Assembly (NCBI RefSeq): GCF_001050035.1
Contig: NZ_CVTA01000001.1
Coordinates: 152,409 to 216,408, forward strand
Reading direction: 5' to 3'
Source of the DNA: Mycolicibacterium komanii
GTDB taxonomy: Bacteria > Actinomycetota > Actinomycetes > Mycobacteriales > Mycobacteriaceae
Length of the DNA stretch: 64,000 bases
The translations under genes and the position numbers were made by a program. The notes under the pieces are model-generated. The model did no database searches, was not told the DNA's origin, and worked only from the letters and a program-made list of their open reading frames with translations. Of this stretch, positions 55,045 to 63,715 are shown one piece after another. Positions within the stretch are counted from its first letter, which is position 1. The number at the start of each line of letters is the position of its first letter.

Positions 55045-55390
55045 CCCGCATTCCGACTCGCAGCTCGTCGGGATCGACGTCGACCAGTTCGGTGGAGAAC
55101 CGCGGCCCCTCGTCCCATTCGACGATCGCGAGCAGTTGGGGCACGGCGTCGGCGAAGTGCGGACCGACGGGTCGGCGCGCCACTGTGTACGAGTAAAGCG
55201 TGCCCATCCCGGAGATCTCGCGCCACTCGAGATCGTCGGCAAGGGTCCGTGGTGCCCGCACCCGCGGATAGAACACGTAGGTGTCCGATGACGGCGAGTA
55301 CTGGATCACGATGCGGTGTTGGGCCAGCGCGTCCCAAAACGGCGCGGTCGTCGGGGTTTTGACCGGCATGGGCCGCTCGAAGGTGGTCAT
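54980..55390 (-). CDS. DUF35 OB-fold protein lacking the zinc-ribbon Cys
   Basis: 136 residues: helix APFWDALAQHRIVIQYSP, a ribbon region reading SSDTYVFYPRVRAP where the usual C-x2-C pairs are gone, then the OB-fold GTLYSYTVARRPVGPHF and LLAIVEWDEGPRFSTELV. It forms an operon with the thiolase-like gene 2 bp upstream, the standard DUF35-Ltp pairing. Confidence 0.87.
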   Translation of the reverse strand: MTTFERPMPVKTPTTAPFWDALAQHRIVIQYSPSSDTYVFYPRVRAPRTLADDLEWREISGMGTLYSYTVARRPVGPHFADAVPQLLAIVEWDEGPRFSTELVDVDPDELRVGMRVKPVFFDYPEHDVTMLRYAPA

Positions 55391-55392
55391 GG

Positions 55393-56601
55393 TCAGTCTC
55401 CCTCGAGGATCAGGGCGGTCTGTTCGGACAAGATCCCGCCGTTTCCGGACACGAACGCACGATTGCAGTCGGCCACCTGGGCCGCGTCGGCGCGCCCCAT
55501 GATCTGGCGGGCGGCGTCGCAGACGTGGTGCATCCCGCCCGCGAGGCCGGCCTGGCCGAATCCCAGTTGACCACCGGCGGTGTTGAGCGGGAAGTCACCA
55601 CGGAACGTCAGGTCGTGGTCGGCGACGAACTGCATACCCTTCCCCTTCTCGCAGAAGCCCGCATCCTCCAGCGAGAGCAGCACCGTGATCGTGTAGCAGT
55701 CGTAGATGGAGACCATGTCCATGTCGGCACGCGTGAGATCGGTCATGCCGAAGGCGGTTTCGGCCGCCTCCGCCATCGGCGTGTGCAGCAGGTCGGCCGC
55801 GTAAGTGGGGGTCTTGAACGGGACGTGTTCGCCGAACCCCCTGATCCACACCGGCCTGTTGCGTGCCCGCTTGGCGATGTCCGCGCTTGCGACGACGACC
55901 GCGGCGCCCCCGACACACGGCATCACGATCTCGAGCATGTGCAACGGGTCCGCGATGATCGGACTGGCGAGCACGTCCTCGACGGTGAGCGGTTTGTCCT
56001 TCCAGATCGCGCCTTCGGTGTGATTGGCGTTGACCCGTTGGTCGACAACGATCTTGGCCATCGCCCGCTCGTCGTAACCGAAGACCGCGCCGTAACGGGT
56101 GGCGACTTGACCGTAGGGCCCGTTCTGGCCGAGGTTGCCGTAGGGAATCTCGAACTCCGCCTGCGGGGACCCGTACTGGTTGCTCGACGACCCGAAGAAC
56201 ACCGCGTCCACCAACGGTTTCGGCTTCTTCTCCGACATCGGCGTGATGTAGCGCGCGGGCAGGGCGCACAGCACGACGTCGCAGATTCCCAGTTCGATCG
56301 CCGCCGCGGCTCGCCACACCATCGCGGCGGCGCTCGCACCGCCGAGGTCGACCAGCTCCGCGAAATTGGCTCCCACACCGAGGTATTCGGCAATCGTAGA
56401 CGGCACGAAGATCTCCGACTCCGCCAAATGCGATGTGATGATGCCGTTGACGTGTTCACCGGAGAGCCCGGCGTCTTCGAGCGCCGCCGACCCCAGCTCG
56501 GCCCACTGCTCGAGGGTGAACGGCGCGGGGGTGGCCTTGTTCATCCGCTCGGGCGGGAGTTCGACGTAACCGACGATCGCGGCTTCACCACGTAGTCCCA
56601 T
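55393..56601 (-). CDS. Thiolase-like protein without nucleophilic Cys (Ltp type)
   Basis: 402-residue thiolase-fold protein. The nucleophile position reads DLGGASAAAMVWRA, with Ser instead of Cys; the later parts MVSIYDCYTITVLLSLEDAGFC and FPLNTAGGQLGFGQAG are kept. This matches non-thiolytic members that, with a DUF35 partner, act as aldol lyases on acyl-CoA side chains (Ltp2-ChsH2 model). It sits downstream of a double acyl-CoA dehydrogenase gene, 19 bp apart, supporting action on the dehydrogenase product after hydration. Confidence 0.9.
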   Translation of the reverse strand: MGLRGEAAIVGYVELPPERMNKATPAPFTLEQWAELGSAALEDAGLSGEHVNGIITSHLAESEIFVPSTIAEYLGVGANFAELVDLGGASAAAMVWRAAAAIELGICDVVLCALPARYITPMSEKKPKPLVDAVFFGSSSNQYGSPQAEFEIPYGNLGQNGPYGQVATRYGAVFGYDERAMAKIVVDQRVNANHTEGAIWKDKPLTVEDVLASPIIADPLHMLEIVMPCVGGAAVVVASADIAKRARNRPVWIRGFGEHVPFKTPTYAADLLHTPMAEAAETAFGMTDLTRADMDMVSIYDCYTITVLLSLEDAGFCEKGKGMQFVADHDLTFRGDFPLNTAGGQLGFGQAGLAGGMHHVCDAARQIMGRADAAQVADCNRAFVSGNGGILSEQTALILEGD

Positions 56602-56620
56602 GCCTGTCCTTCTCGATTCG

Positions 56621-58840
56621 TTACTTGCGCGGAAGCCCGAGGATCATCTGGGCGATGATGTTGAGCTGAATTTCCTTGGTACCGCCGCCGATCAGCTCGG
56701 CCGGCACCCGCAGATACGGCTGCACGACGTCGGAATCGGCGGCCATCGCCGACCTGCCCGCGGAGCCGAGAGTCGCCGGGAAGGTTCTTCGTAACAGGAC
56801 GTTCATCGCGACCTTTGCGATGCTGGACGCCGGGCCGGAGCCCTGACCGTCGAGCAGTCGGATGGTCTCGCGCACGCCGAGTGCCTTGATCGCATTGGCG
56901 TAAGCGTCGAGTTCGCCGAGTTCGCGCAGGGTGTCGTCGCGTGTGCCGTCGGGTGTGGCAGTGACCCTGCGCAGTGGTGCGGCCCGGTCGTACTGCACGT
57001 AACCGCTGATTGCCGAACGCTCTTCGGCCATGGTCGCGATGGCCAGGGCCCACCCTCCGGTCGGTTCGCCGAGCAGCATCTCGTCGGGGACGAAGACGTC
57101 GTCGAGGAAGACCTCGTTGAACTCCTGTTCCCCGCTGGCTTGTTTGATCGGCTGCACCTCGATGCCGGATGAGCGCATGTCGACGATGAAGTAACCGATG
57201 CCCCGGTGTTTCGGCGCCGTCGGATCCGTCCGTGCTAGTAGTGCGCCGTAGTCCGCCCGGTGTGCCGACGAGGTCCAGATCTTGTGGCCGTGGATGCGCC
57301 ATCCGCCGTCGACCTTGGTCGCCCGAGTGGCCAGCGCGGCGAGATCGGAGCCCGCCCCCGGCTCACTGAACAGCTGACACCAGGCGAGCTCACCGCGCTG
57401 GGTGGGCGGGATCAGCCGCTGCTGCAGGTCCTTTGACCCAGCCTTGATCAGTGACGGCAGGATCCACTCGGCGATCCCCAGCGACGGTCGCGTCAGCGTA
57501 GGGCGCTTGTTGAACTCCTCGTCGATGATCAGTTGCTGCAGCGGGCTGGCCTCGATGCCCCACGGCGGGGGCCAGTGAGGCGCGATCAGCCCTGCTTCGG
57601 CGATCGCCGTGCGCTGCGGGCCGGTGGCGAAGTGTTCGTAGTCGCCTTGGCGGCCCTGGCCGTCGTTGCGTAGCGCCGCCGCGTTGTCGAGCGTTTCGGC
57701 GACGCGGGCGCGGAAGTCAGCCTCGGCGTCACCGAGGTCGACCGAGAAGTCGCGTTCGGTCGCGGTGGTCAGGTCACCGAGCCGCCGGGCCCATCGGTTT
57801 TTGTCGCCGATCGACGCGGCGAGGCTGGTGGCACGTCGCCAGTACAGGTGCAGGTCGTGTTCCCATGTGAAGCCGATGGCGCCGAACATGGTCAGCGTGT
57901 CCAGCGCGAGGTCGGGGCTCGGCACAACGGCCATCAGTGCGGCGCCCGCGGTCGCGATCGCCTGCTGGTCGATAAGTTCGGATGCCGCGCGCACCGCATC
58001 CCACGTAGCGGCGCTGGCTAGTTCGCTGTTGACCAGAAGCATTGCGGCGCTGTGCTGCAACGCCTGGAACGTGCCGATGAGCTTGCCGAACTGTTCGCGG
58101 GTGCGCAGGTGCGTGGTGGCAGCTTCCACGCACCACTGCGTGATGCCGGCGGCCATGCTCGCCGTCAGCGCGGTGTTGAGATATTCGGCGCGGTCGGCGT
58201 CGATACCAGTCAGCACGTCGGCCTTGGCAACCGGATAGCTGTCGAGCCGCAGCCTGCCGAGGTCCGTCAGCAGGTCGGTGCCCGCGACGGCCTCGACGAC
58301 GGCCGACGGCTGCATCGTGTCGACAACGGCCCAGACCTGGCCTCTGGCGTCGGTCGTCGCACAGATCAAAGCCGTTGTCGCCGTGCAGATCCCCGCGAGT
58401 AGATCAGAATCGCCCTCGATCAGCCACCGCTCGCCGTCGTCGCGCGCGGTGAACGCGGAGGCGGTGGGCAACGCGAGCGTGGCCGCCTGCCCCTCGGCGA
58501 GGCGGGTCAGCAGCGCTTCGGCGGCTTTCGTCGGCTCGGCCAGCAGTGCGACAGCGCCCGCGGCCACCGTCGGCAGTAGCGGACCGGGAAGCGAAGCCTT
58601 GCCCGCCGCTTCGAGCACACAGGCCGCGTCGAGGAGGGTGCCGCCCTGTCCGCCGTAGTCCTCCGGCAGATGTACGGCGTGAAAACCGTTGGCGGCGAAC
58701 TCCTCCCACCAGAGCGGTAGATGGCCCTCGGCGAGCAGGTCGAAGGATTCGCGGGTGGCGGCCACCGGGGCGCGCCGCGCCGCGAATTGCGCCACGGAGT
58801 CGCTGAGCTCCCGTTGTTCCGGGGTGAGGGCCAGGCTCAT
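56621..58840 (-). CDS. Fused tandem acyl-CoA dehydrogenase (FadE)
   Basis: 739 residues made of two acyl-CoA dehydrogenase-like halves. The N-terminal half (1-360) has LTPEQRELSDSVAQF, LPEDYGGQGGTLLDAACVLE and REQFGKLIGTFQALQH; the C-terminal half (from about 390) has the better kept flavin site: CQLFSEPGAGSDLAALAT, HGHKIWTSSAHRADYG, and GGGTKEIQLNIIAQMILGLPR at its end. Such fusions of a degenerate and an active half are common in mycobacteria, FadE34 being one. ATG 58840 overlaps the upstream epimerase gene by 4 bp. Confidence 0.92.
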   Translation of the reverse strand: MSLALTPEQRELSDSVAQFAARRAPVAATRESFDLLAEGHLPLWWEEFAANGFHAVHLPEDYGGQGGTLLDAACVLEAAGKASLPGPLLPTVAAGAVALLAEPTKAAEALLTRLAEGQAATLALPTASAFTARDDGERWLIEGDSDLLAGICTATTALICATTDARGQVWAVVDTMQPSAVVEAVAGTDLLTDLGRLRLDSYPVAKADVLTGIDADRAEYLNTALTASMAAGITQWCVEAATTHLRTREQFGKLIGTFQALQHSAAMLLVNSELASAATWDAVRAASELIDQQAIATAGAALMAVVPSPDLALDTLTMFGAIGFTWEHDLHLYWRRATSLAASIGDKNRWARRLGDLTTATERDFSVDLGDAEADFRARVAETLDNAAALRNDGQGRQGDYEHFATGPQRTAIAEAGLIAPHWPPPWGIEASPLQQLIIDEEFNKRPTLTRPSLGIAEWILPSLIKAGSKDLQQRLIPPTQRGELAWCQLFSEPGAGSDLAALATRATKVDGGWRIHGHKIWTSSAHRADYGALLARTDPTAPKHRGIGYFIVDMRSSGIEVQPIKQASGEQEFNEVFLDDVFVPDEMLLGEPTGGWALAIATMAEERSAISGYVQYDRAAPLRRVTATPDGTRDDTLRELGELDAYANAIKALGVRETIRLLDGQGSGPASSIAKVAMNVLLRRTFPATLGSAGRSAMAADSDVVQPYLRVPAELIGGGTKEIQLNIIAQMILGLPRK

Positions 58841-59868
58841 ACGGACTCCCTGCGGCGTGAGGTTCGGAAGAATTCGGCGGCCGCGGCGATCGCATCGGAG
58901 GTTGGCGACGGTTGCCAGCCCAGTTCGCGGACCGCTTTCGAGTGGTCCATCCGGGTCATGATGTGCATGAGGCGGATGTTCAGCGGCGTCAGCATGGTGT
59001 CGCGGCCGCGGAGCCGCGCGAACCAGCTGCTGGGGTAGCTCGCAGCGGCCATGGCCGAGATCGGGATGCGACGCCGCGGAGGCGCGATTCCGACAGCATA
59101 ACAACCGGTTTCGAAGATCTCGCGTGCACTCATCCACCGCTCGGAGACGATGTAGCGCTCGCCGATCCTGCCGCGCCGGCCCGCGAGGATCAAGGCGCGC
59201 GCGGCGTCCTCGATGCCGACGGTCTCGCCCTCGAAGCCGTCGATGTAGAAGGGCATCTTGCCGCGCACGGCAGCCGAGAGCAGTCCACCGTGTGGTGTCG
59301 GCAGCCAGTCCCCCGGCCCGTACGTGTTCGCGACGCACATCGCGACGGCGGGCAATCCCTTCTCGGCGCTGTATCGCAGCACCATTCGCTCGGCCTCCAC
59401 GCGACTTCGGACGTAGTCGCCGCCGATGTCGAGCCAGTTGTGGGCGGTGGTTTCGTCGGCCGGGCCGTCGGTGGACCGACCGATCGTGGCGATCGAACTG
59501 GTGAACACGAAGCGGTGCAGGTCGGCCTGGACCGCAACGTCGAGCACCGCTTGCAGCCCGTCGACGTTGGTGCGCCACATCGGCGCCGGGTCGAGCAGCC
59601 ACGGTCGGGCGTCGACAACGCAGTAATACACCTCGTCGCAACCGAGCATCGCCGTGCGCACGTTGTCCGGGTCGAAGACGTCCCCGCGCCGGATGTCGAC
59701 CGGCAACCCGTCGATGCCGCGGGTGGAACTGGTTGGGCGAATCAGCACCCGCACGTCATCGCCGCGCTCGACCAGTTCTTTGGTGACATGCGACCCCAGG
59801 AAGCCGCTGGCGCCGATGACGAGCTTGGTGGGCGTCACCGGTGGTCGGCCAATCTCGTCCCTCTCCAT
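58837..59868 (-). CDS. NAD-dependent epimerase/dehydratase-like extended SDR, YxxxR variant
   Basis: 343 residues with Rossmann motif [14 protein letters not shown] at the start and the [11 protein letters not shown] strand. The catalytic Tyr-x3-Lys appears as YVRSR, Lys replaced by Arg, so normal hydride transfer is doubtful. Similar proteins stand in the 3-beta-hydroxysteroid dehydrogenase/dihydroflavonol reductase branch. ATG 59868 is chosen because the operator palindrome lies directly upstream; the frame is open to 59922. First gene of a five-gene operon with acyl-CoA dehydrogenase, thiolase-like and DUF35 genes. Confidence 0.86.
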   Translation of the reverse strand: MERDEIGRPPVTPTKLVIGASGFLGSHVTKELVERGDDVRVLIRPTSSTRGIDGLPVDIRRGDVFDPDNVRTAMLGCDEVYYCVVDARPWLLDPAPMWRTNVDGLQAVLDVAVQADLHRFVFTSSIATIGRSTDGPADETTAHNWLDIGGDYVRSRVEAERMVLRYSAEKGLPAVAMCVANTYGPGDWLPTPHGGLLSAAVRGKMPFYIDGFEGETVGIEDAARALILAGRRGRIGERYIVSERWMSAREIFETGCYAVGIAPPRRRIPISAMAAASYPSSWFARLRGRDTMLTPLNIRLMHIMTRMDHSKAVRELGWQPSPTSDAIAAAAEFFRTSRRRESV

Positions 59869-59872
59869 GCTT

Positions 59873-59891
59873 ACGAGACGCAACGTCTCGT
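59873..59891. promoter_or_regulatory. TetR-type operator upstream of the epimerase operon
   Basis: ACGAGACG-CAA-CGTCTCGT, perfect 8-bp arms, 4 bp from the epimerase start and 68 bp from the divergent TetR gene at 59960. Its position supports the later start of the epimerase gene. Confidence 0.75.
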
Positions 59892-59959
59892 CTTGCCAAA
59901 GATTAGGCAGTGCTGTCACCATCTGTAAAGCCGGCCCCCGTCAGGAGCGGAGTCAACCG

Positions 59960-60532
59960 ATGGTCACCGAGGCGAAAGCGCCCCGCCGCCGCAGCGAGCG
60001 GTCCAGGACGGCGATCATCTCGGCCACCAAAGAGCTGCTGCTGCAGCGGGGTTTCGACGGGCTGAGCATCGAGGCCGTGGCGGCGCGCGCCGGTGTCGGC
60101 AAGCAGACGATCTACCGGTGGTGGCCGAGCCGTCCCGCCCTCGTCGCCGATGTGCTGCTCGAGGATGCGGACAGGATCCTCAAGCCCGTCGCCCACACCG
60201 ACGACTTGGTGGCCGACCTGAGCAGTTGGTCGGCCAGCCTCGCCGCGACGCTCACGAGCGAACGCGGCAACGCAATGCTGCGCATCCTGACGGTCGCGGG
60301 GATGGAGCACGACGACGTCAAGGCGCGGATGCAGGCGGGCTTCAGCGCGCCACTGCACGAGGGCGTCAAGGCTCGGCTGTCTGCCGACGGCCTCGACGAC
60401 GCCGCATCGCAAGCGGCGGCCGACGCGATCGTCGGCGGAATCGTCTACGCGATCATCACCGAAGGCCGATCGTTTCGCCGGAGCCGCGCCGAGACGATCA
60501 CCCGGACCGTCATAGCTGGAGCATTCCAATGA
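59960..60532 (+). CDS. TetR family transcriptional regulator
   Basis: 190 residues. Helix-turn-helix [24 protein letters not shown] (AcrR-like), basic N-terminus [10 protein letters not shown], and a C-terminal ligand domain. ATG 59960 has AGGAG 12 bp upstream. Divergent from the epimerase-FadE operon, with a perfect palindrome between, and overlapped by 4 bp with the downstream hydrolase gene. It should repress both sides until a catabolic acyl-CoA or similar ligand appears. Confidence 0.91.
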   Translation: MVTEAKAPRRRSERSRTAIISATKELLLQRGFDGLSIEAVAARAGVGKQTIYRWWPSRPALVADVLLEDADRILKPVAHTDDLVADLSSWSASLAATLTSERGNAMLRILTVAGMEHDDVKARMQAGFSAPLHEGVKARLSADGLDDAASQAAADAIVGGIVYAIITEGRSFRRSRAETITRTVIAGAFQ

Positions 60533-61404
60533 CCGTTTCGCCCTATGTGTTTCGTGTATCCGGCAGCGACGGCCTGACGATCGTCGCCGACCGCATCGGC
60601 GATCCGAGCGCACCGGCGGTGGTGTTCCTGCACGGTGGTGGACAGACGCGGCGCTCATGGGGCCGGGCCGCCGCCGCGGTCGCCGAGCGCGGATGGCAGG
60701 CCGTCACGGTGGACCTGCGGGGCCACGGCGAGTCGGATTGGTCCTCCGACGGTGACTACCGCGTCGTCAGCTTTGCCGGTGACGTTCTGGAGGTGCTGGC
60801 GGAGCTGCCGCCGAAGCCGGTACTGGTCGGGGCGTCGCTTGGCGGCATCACGTCGATGATCCTCGCCGGTGAACTCGCGCATGACACCGTCCGCGCGGTC
60901 GTGCTGGTCGACATCGTGCCGGACATGGATCCGTCCGGGGCCTCACGCATCCACGACTTCATGGCCGACCGGATGCAGTCGGGGTTTGAGTCGCTCGACG
61001 AGGTCGCCGACATGATCGCCGAGTACAACCCGCACCGGCCCAGGCCGAAGGATCTCGACGGGCTGCGGACGAATCTTCGTGAGCGCGACGGACGGTGGTA
61101 CTGGCACTGGGATCCGAAGTTCATCGACGGAACGGCCGCGTCCCCACCCATCGAGGTGACCGAGGTGGATCGGATGAACGCCGCGGTGGCGTCGATCCTG
61201 CGAGACGGCGTGCCGATGCTTCTCGTGCGCGGGCAGATGAGCGACCTCGTCACCGAAGACCGCGCCAACGCGTTCCTCGACCGATTTCCGGACATCGAGT
61301 TCGTCGACGTCGGCGGCGCCGGTCACATGGTCGCCGGCGACCGCAATGACCTCTTCGCCGAGGCGGTGGTCGAGTTCGTGACACGACACACCGAACAACC
61401 GTGA
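60529..61404 (+). CDS. Alpha/beta hydrolase
   Basis: 291 residues. Oxyanion HG in [14 protein letters not shown], nucleophile elbow [11 protein letters not shown], acid in [11 protein letters not shown], and His in [11 protein letters not shown]: a complete Ser-Asp-His triad of the ester/C-C hydrolase family. ATGA overlap with the TetR gene. Within a lipid-type catabolic cluster an esterase, thioesterase or meta-cleavage hydrolase role is possible. Confidence 0.9.
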   Translation: MTVSPYVFRVSGSDGLTIVADRIGDPSAPAVVFLHGGGQTRRSWGRAAAAVAERGWQAVTVDLRGHGESDWSSDGDYRVVSFAGDVLEVLAELPPKPVLVGASLGGITSMILAGELAHDTVRAVVLVDIVPDMDPSGASRIHDFMADRMQSGFESLDEVADMIAEYNPHRPRPKDLDGLRTNLRERDGRWYWHWDPKFIDGTAASPPIEVTEVDRMNAAVASILRDGVPMLLVRGQMSDLVTEDRANAFLDRFPDIEFVDVGGAGHMVAGDRNDLFAEAVVEFVTRHTEQP

Positions 61405-61448
61405 CCACGCAACGCTGAAACGCGAGCCGAACTTCGAGGAGTATTGCG

Positions 61449-62294
61449 ATGGCAGAGAACAAGGTCGGCCGGGTTGCCGGCAAGGTCGCCTTCATCACCG
61501 GCGCCGCCCGCGGTCAGGGCCGCGAACACGCGGTCCGGCTGGCGGAGGAGGGAGCCGACATCATCGCCGTCGACGTGTGCGATGACATCAACGCCGCTGG
61601 ATACCCCGGACCCACCGAGGCGGACCTCGCCGACACCGCGGCGCTGGTCGAGAAGTCGGGGCGCCGCATCGTGATCGAGAAAGCCGACGTGCGCGATCTC
61701 GCGGGCCTCCGCACCGTCCTGGACCGTGGAGTCGGTGAACTCGGCCCGGTCGACATTGTGGTGGCGAATGCGGGTATCAGCGCCGATCCCGCGCCCGCCG
61801 CGATGATCGCGGAATCCGCTTGGCAGACAATGCTCGACATCAACGTGACCGGTGTGTGGCACACCGTGAAGGCCGCCCTGCCGCATATGACCAACGGCGG
61901 CGGATCGATCATCTTGGTCAGCTCGATGCTGGGGCTGCGCGGCGGCGGTTACATGGCCCACTACGCGTCGGCCAAGCATGCCGTCGTCGGCTTGATGAAC
62001 TCCCTGGCCAATGAGCTTGCGCCACAGTGGATCAGGGTCAACTCGATCCATCCAGGCAACATCCTGACGCCGATGATCGACAACGACCACTTCCGCCGCA
62101 CGGTGCGACCCGACCTGACGGATCCGACGATGGAAGACGCCACGCAGGTGATCGGCCACTTTCACATGCTGCCGAAGCCGGTGATCGAGGCGCGTGCCGT
62201 GAGCAATGCCGTGTTGTTCCTGGCCTCCGACGAGTCTCAGTACATCACGGGAGCGGCGTTGCCTGTCGATGCGGGCGCCGTCGCGAAGTTCTGA
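61449..62294 (+). CDS. Mycofactocin-type short-chain dehydrogenase/reductase
   Basis: 281 residues. NAD motif TGAARGQGREHAVRLAEEGADIIAVD, NAG in VVANAGIS, catalytic Ser in ILVSSMLG and YASAK. The N-terminal RVAGKVAFITGAARGQGR and an insertion around residues 38-60 are the marks of the mycofactocin-coupled SDR group, whose NAD is bound and recycled through the peptide redox cofactor mycofactocin. Likely alcohol or sterol oxidation. A GAGGAG-like site precedes ATG 61449. 44 bp after the hydrolase gene, same direction. Confidence 0.9.
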   Translation: MAENKVGRVAGKVAFITGAARGQGREHAVRLAEEGADIIAVDVCDDINAAGYPGPTEADLADTAALVEKSGRRIVIEKADVRDLAGLRTVLDRGVGELGPVDIVVANAGISADPAPAAMIAESAWQTMLDINVTGVWHTVKAALPHMTNGGGSIILVSSMLGLRGGGYMAHYASAKHAVVGLMNSLANELAPQWIRVNSIHPGNILTPMIDNDHFRRTVRPDLTDPTMEDATQVIGHFHMLPKPVIEARAVSNAVLFLASDESQYITGAALPVDAGAVAKF

Positions 62295-62297
62295 TTT

Positions 62298-63149
62298 CTA
62301 TTTGGCGGCCTTGAACCGCGCGAACCGCCACAGGTAGGACGGCAGCCGGCGAGCGGGTACGCACTTGGGCCAATCTCGTGCGCGGAAGTAGGCGTCGGAG
62401 CCGCCGTCGACGAACACGACACTGCCGCAGAGGAAGTCAGCGGAGTCCGACAACATGAACAGCATCCAGTCGGCGAGGTGGGAGGGGTCTCCGAAGCCGC
62501 CGATGGGTACCGGGAAGGCGTTGACCGCCTTGGCTTCGCGGGGAGTCGCGAGTTGCTTCTCCAGTAGCGGGGTCATGATGGCTCCGGGCGCCAGCGCGTT
62601 GAGGCGGATCCCCGCTCCGGCCCAGTCCGGTGTCACGGCGGTGCGGCGCACCCAGTGTGAGACCGCGATTTTCGAGGCGGCATAGCCGAGCGACGGGGCG
62701 GCGGGACCGAACAGTTTCAGTGAGCGGACCGCCTTGTCGGTATCGTTCGACAGCAGCGCGCGTACCGTGCGTCGCGGGACGGCCGGCGTGGTTGTCGTCG
62801 AATTGCTGCCGATCACCACAACTTTGGCCCGGTCCGCGGCGGCGAAAGCCGGTTGCCACGCTTGGAGCAGATCGACCACGCCGCGATAGTTGACCTCGAA
62901 TATCCGCCGCGTGCTGTCCTTACCGGGTGTCGGCCCGATACCGGCGGCCAACACCGCGCCGTCGAGTCGATCCGACGTCGCCAGCACCTGATCAGCCGCG
63001 GCGCGGCGCCCGTCGGGCTTCGACAGGTCGGCCACCACATCGCCTTCTTTGACGTCGACCGCGATGACGGTGTGACCCTGCGTCTTCAGCTTGGTGGCAG
63101 CCTGTTGCCCCATGCCGGATGCGGCTCCGGTGACTACGTACACACCCAT
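62298..63149 (-). CDS. Short-chain dehydrogenase/reductase
   Basis: 283 residues, classical SDR: VVTGAASGMGQQAATKL, then a short acidic strand GDVVADLSKPDGR, AAGIGPTPGK in place of NAG, VVVIGSNSTTT with Ser, and the Tyr-Lys pair in YAASKIAVSHWVR. There is an insertion of about 25 residues before the Tyr (VRALLSNDTDKAVRSL). The C-terminus is basic. Convergent with the mycofactocin-type SDR, 3 bp apart. Substrate unknown. Confidence 0.9.
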   Translation of the reverse strand: MGVYVVTGAASGMGQQAATKLKTQGHTVIAVDVKEGDVVADLSKPDGRRAAADQVLATSDRLDGAVLAAGIGPTPGKDSTRRIFEVNYRGVVDLLQAWQPAFAAADRAKVVVIGSNSTTTTPAVPRRTVRALLSNDTDKAVRSLKLFGPAAPSLGYAASKIAVSHWVRRTAVTPDWAGAGIRLNALAPGAIMTPLLEKQLATPREAKAVNAFPVPIGGFGDPSHLADWMLFMLSDSADFLCGSVVFVDGGSDAYFRARDWPKCVPARRLPSYLWRFARFKAAK

Positions 63150-63368
63150 TTCGACTTACCCCTACCGTCGTCGCTGCCGCGGATTCACCCGGCGTCGACG
63201 GGCAGCGTATCGGTGAACTTGGCGGCGCCGCCTCGGAGGTCGCGATGGGAGGGCGTCGGCGGTCTGGGGCATCGGGCTGAGTTGTTGGGATCGGTAGCGC
63301 CCGCCACTGGCTGTACTTCAGTCGCAAACGAAGCCACCCCGGCAACGTGATGACGAGAAGGAATAGCA

Positions 63369-63632
63369 ATGAACATCGTCCCCGCCTCCCTCGAAGCGCA
63401 GGTCAGCCGTGTCGACCGGACGTACAGCCTGGTCATCGCCATCAGCGCGGGGCTGACCGCGCTCTGGTCGCTCTACCGCGTGCTCTGGCTCTTCTACGCC
63501 ACAGCCACGTTCTCCAGCATCGGATGGTCGCCGGTCTCGCTGATTGTGCCGCTCGTGCTGTGGCTCGCGATCGGGCTCACCGCCGGCTATGTCGCCGCCG
63601 TCTTCCTGATTCGGTACAACAAACAACCCTGA
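63369..63632 (+). CDS. Small membrane protein, two helices
   Basis: 87 residues with two clear membrane segments (SLVIAISAGLTALWSLYRVLWLFY and VSLIVPLVLWLAIGLTAGYVAAVFLI split by a short loop) and a basic tail RYNKQP. GAAGGAAT 6-13 bp before ATG. No known domain. Flanked by a terminator on the right; the 219-bp gap on its left shows nothing I recognise. Confidence 0.72.
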   Translation: MNIVPASLEAQVSRVDRTYSLVIAISAGLTALWSLYRVLWLFYATATFSSIGWSPVSLIVPLVLWLAIGLTAGYVAAVFLIRYNKQP

Positions 63633-63645
63633 CCGCGGGGAACCG

Positions 63646-63674
63646 GAGGGGTCGCAGCGCCGCTGCGGCCCCTC
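63646..63674. terminator. Bidirectional hairpin terminator
   Basis: GAGGGGTCGCAGC, loop GCC, GCTGCGGCCCCTC: a 13-bp stem with one G-U pair between the ends of two convergent genes. It lacks a T run. Confidence 0.75.
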
Positions 63675-63715
63675 TCGGCGTATCCGGTTCGCCGCCGAGC
63701 ACGCGCCGGTCAAAG

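Noticed and set aside
58841..59641. Much longer start for the double acyl-CoA dehydrogenase
   Set aside because: The upstream part is Arg-rich and antisense-like within the epimerase gene; the family start MSLALTPEQ is at 58840.
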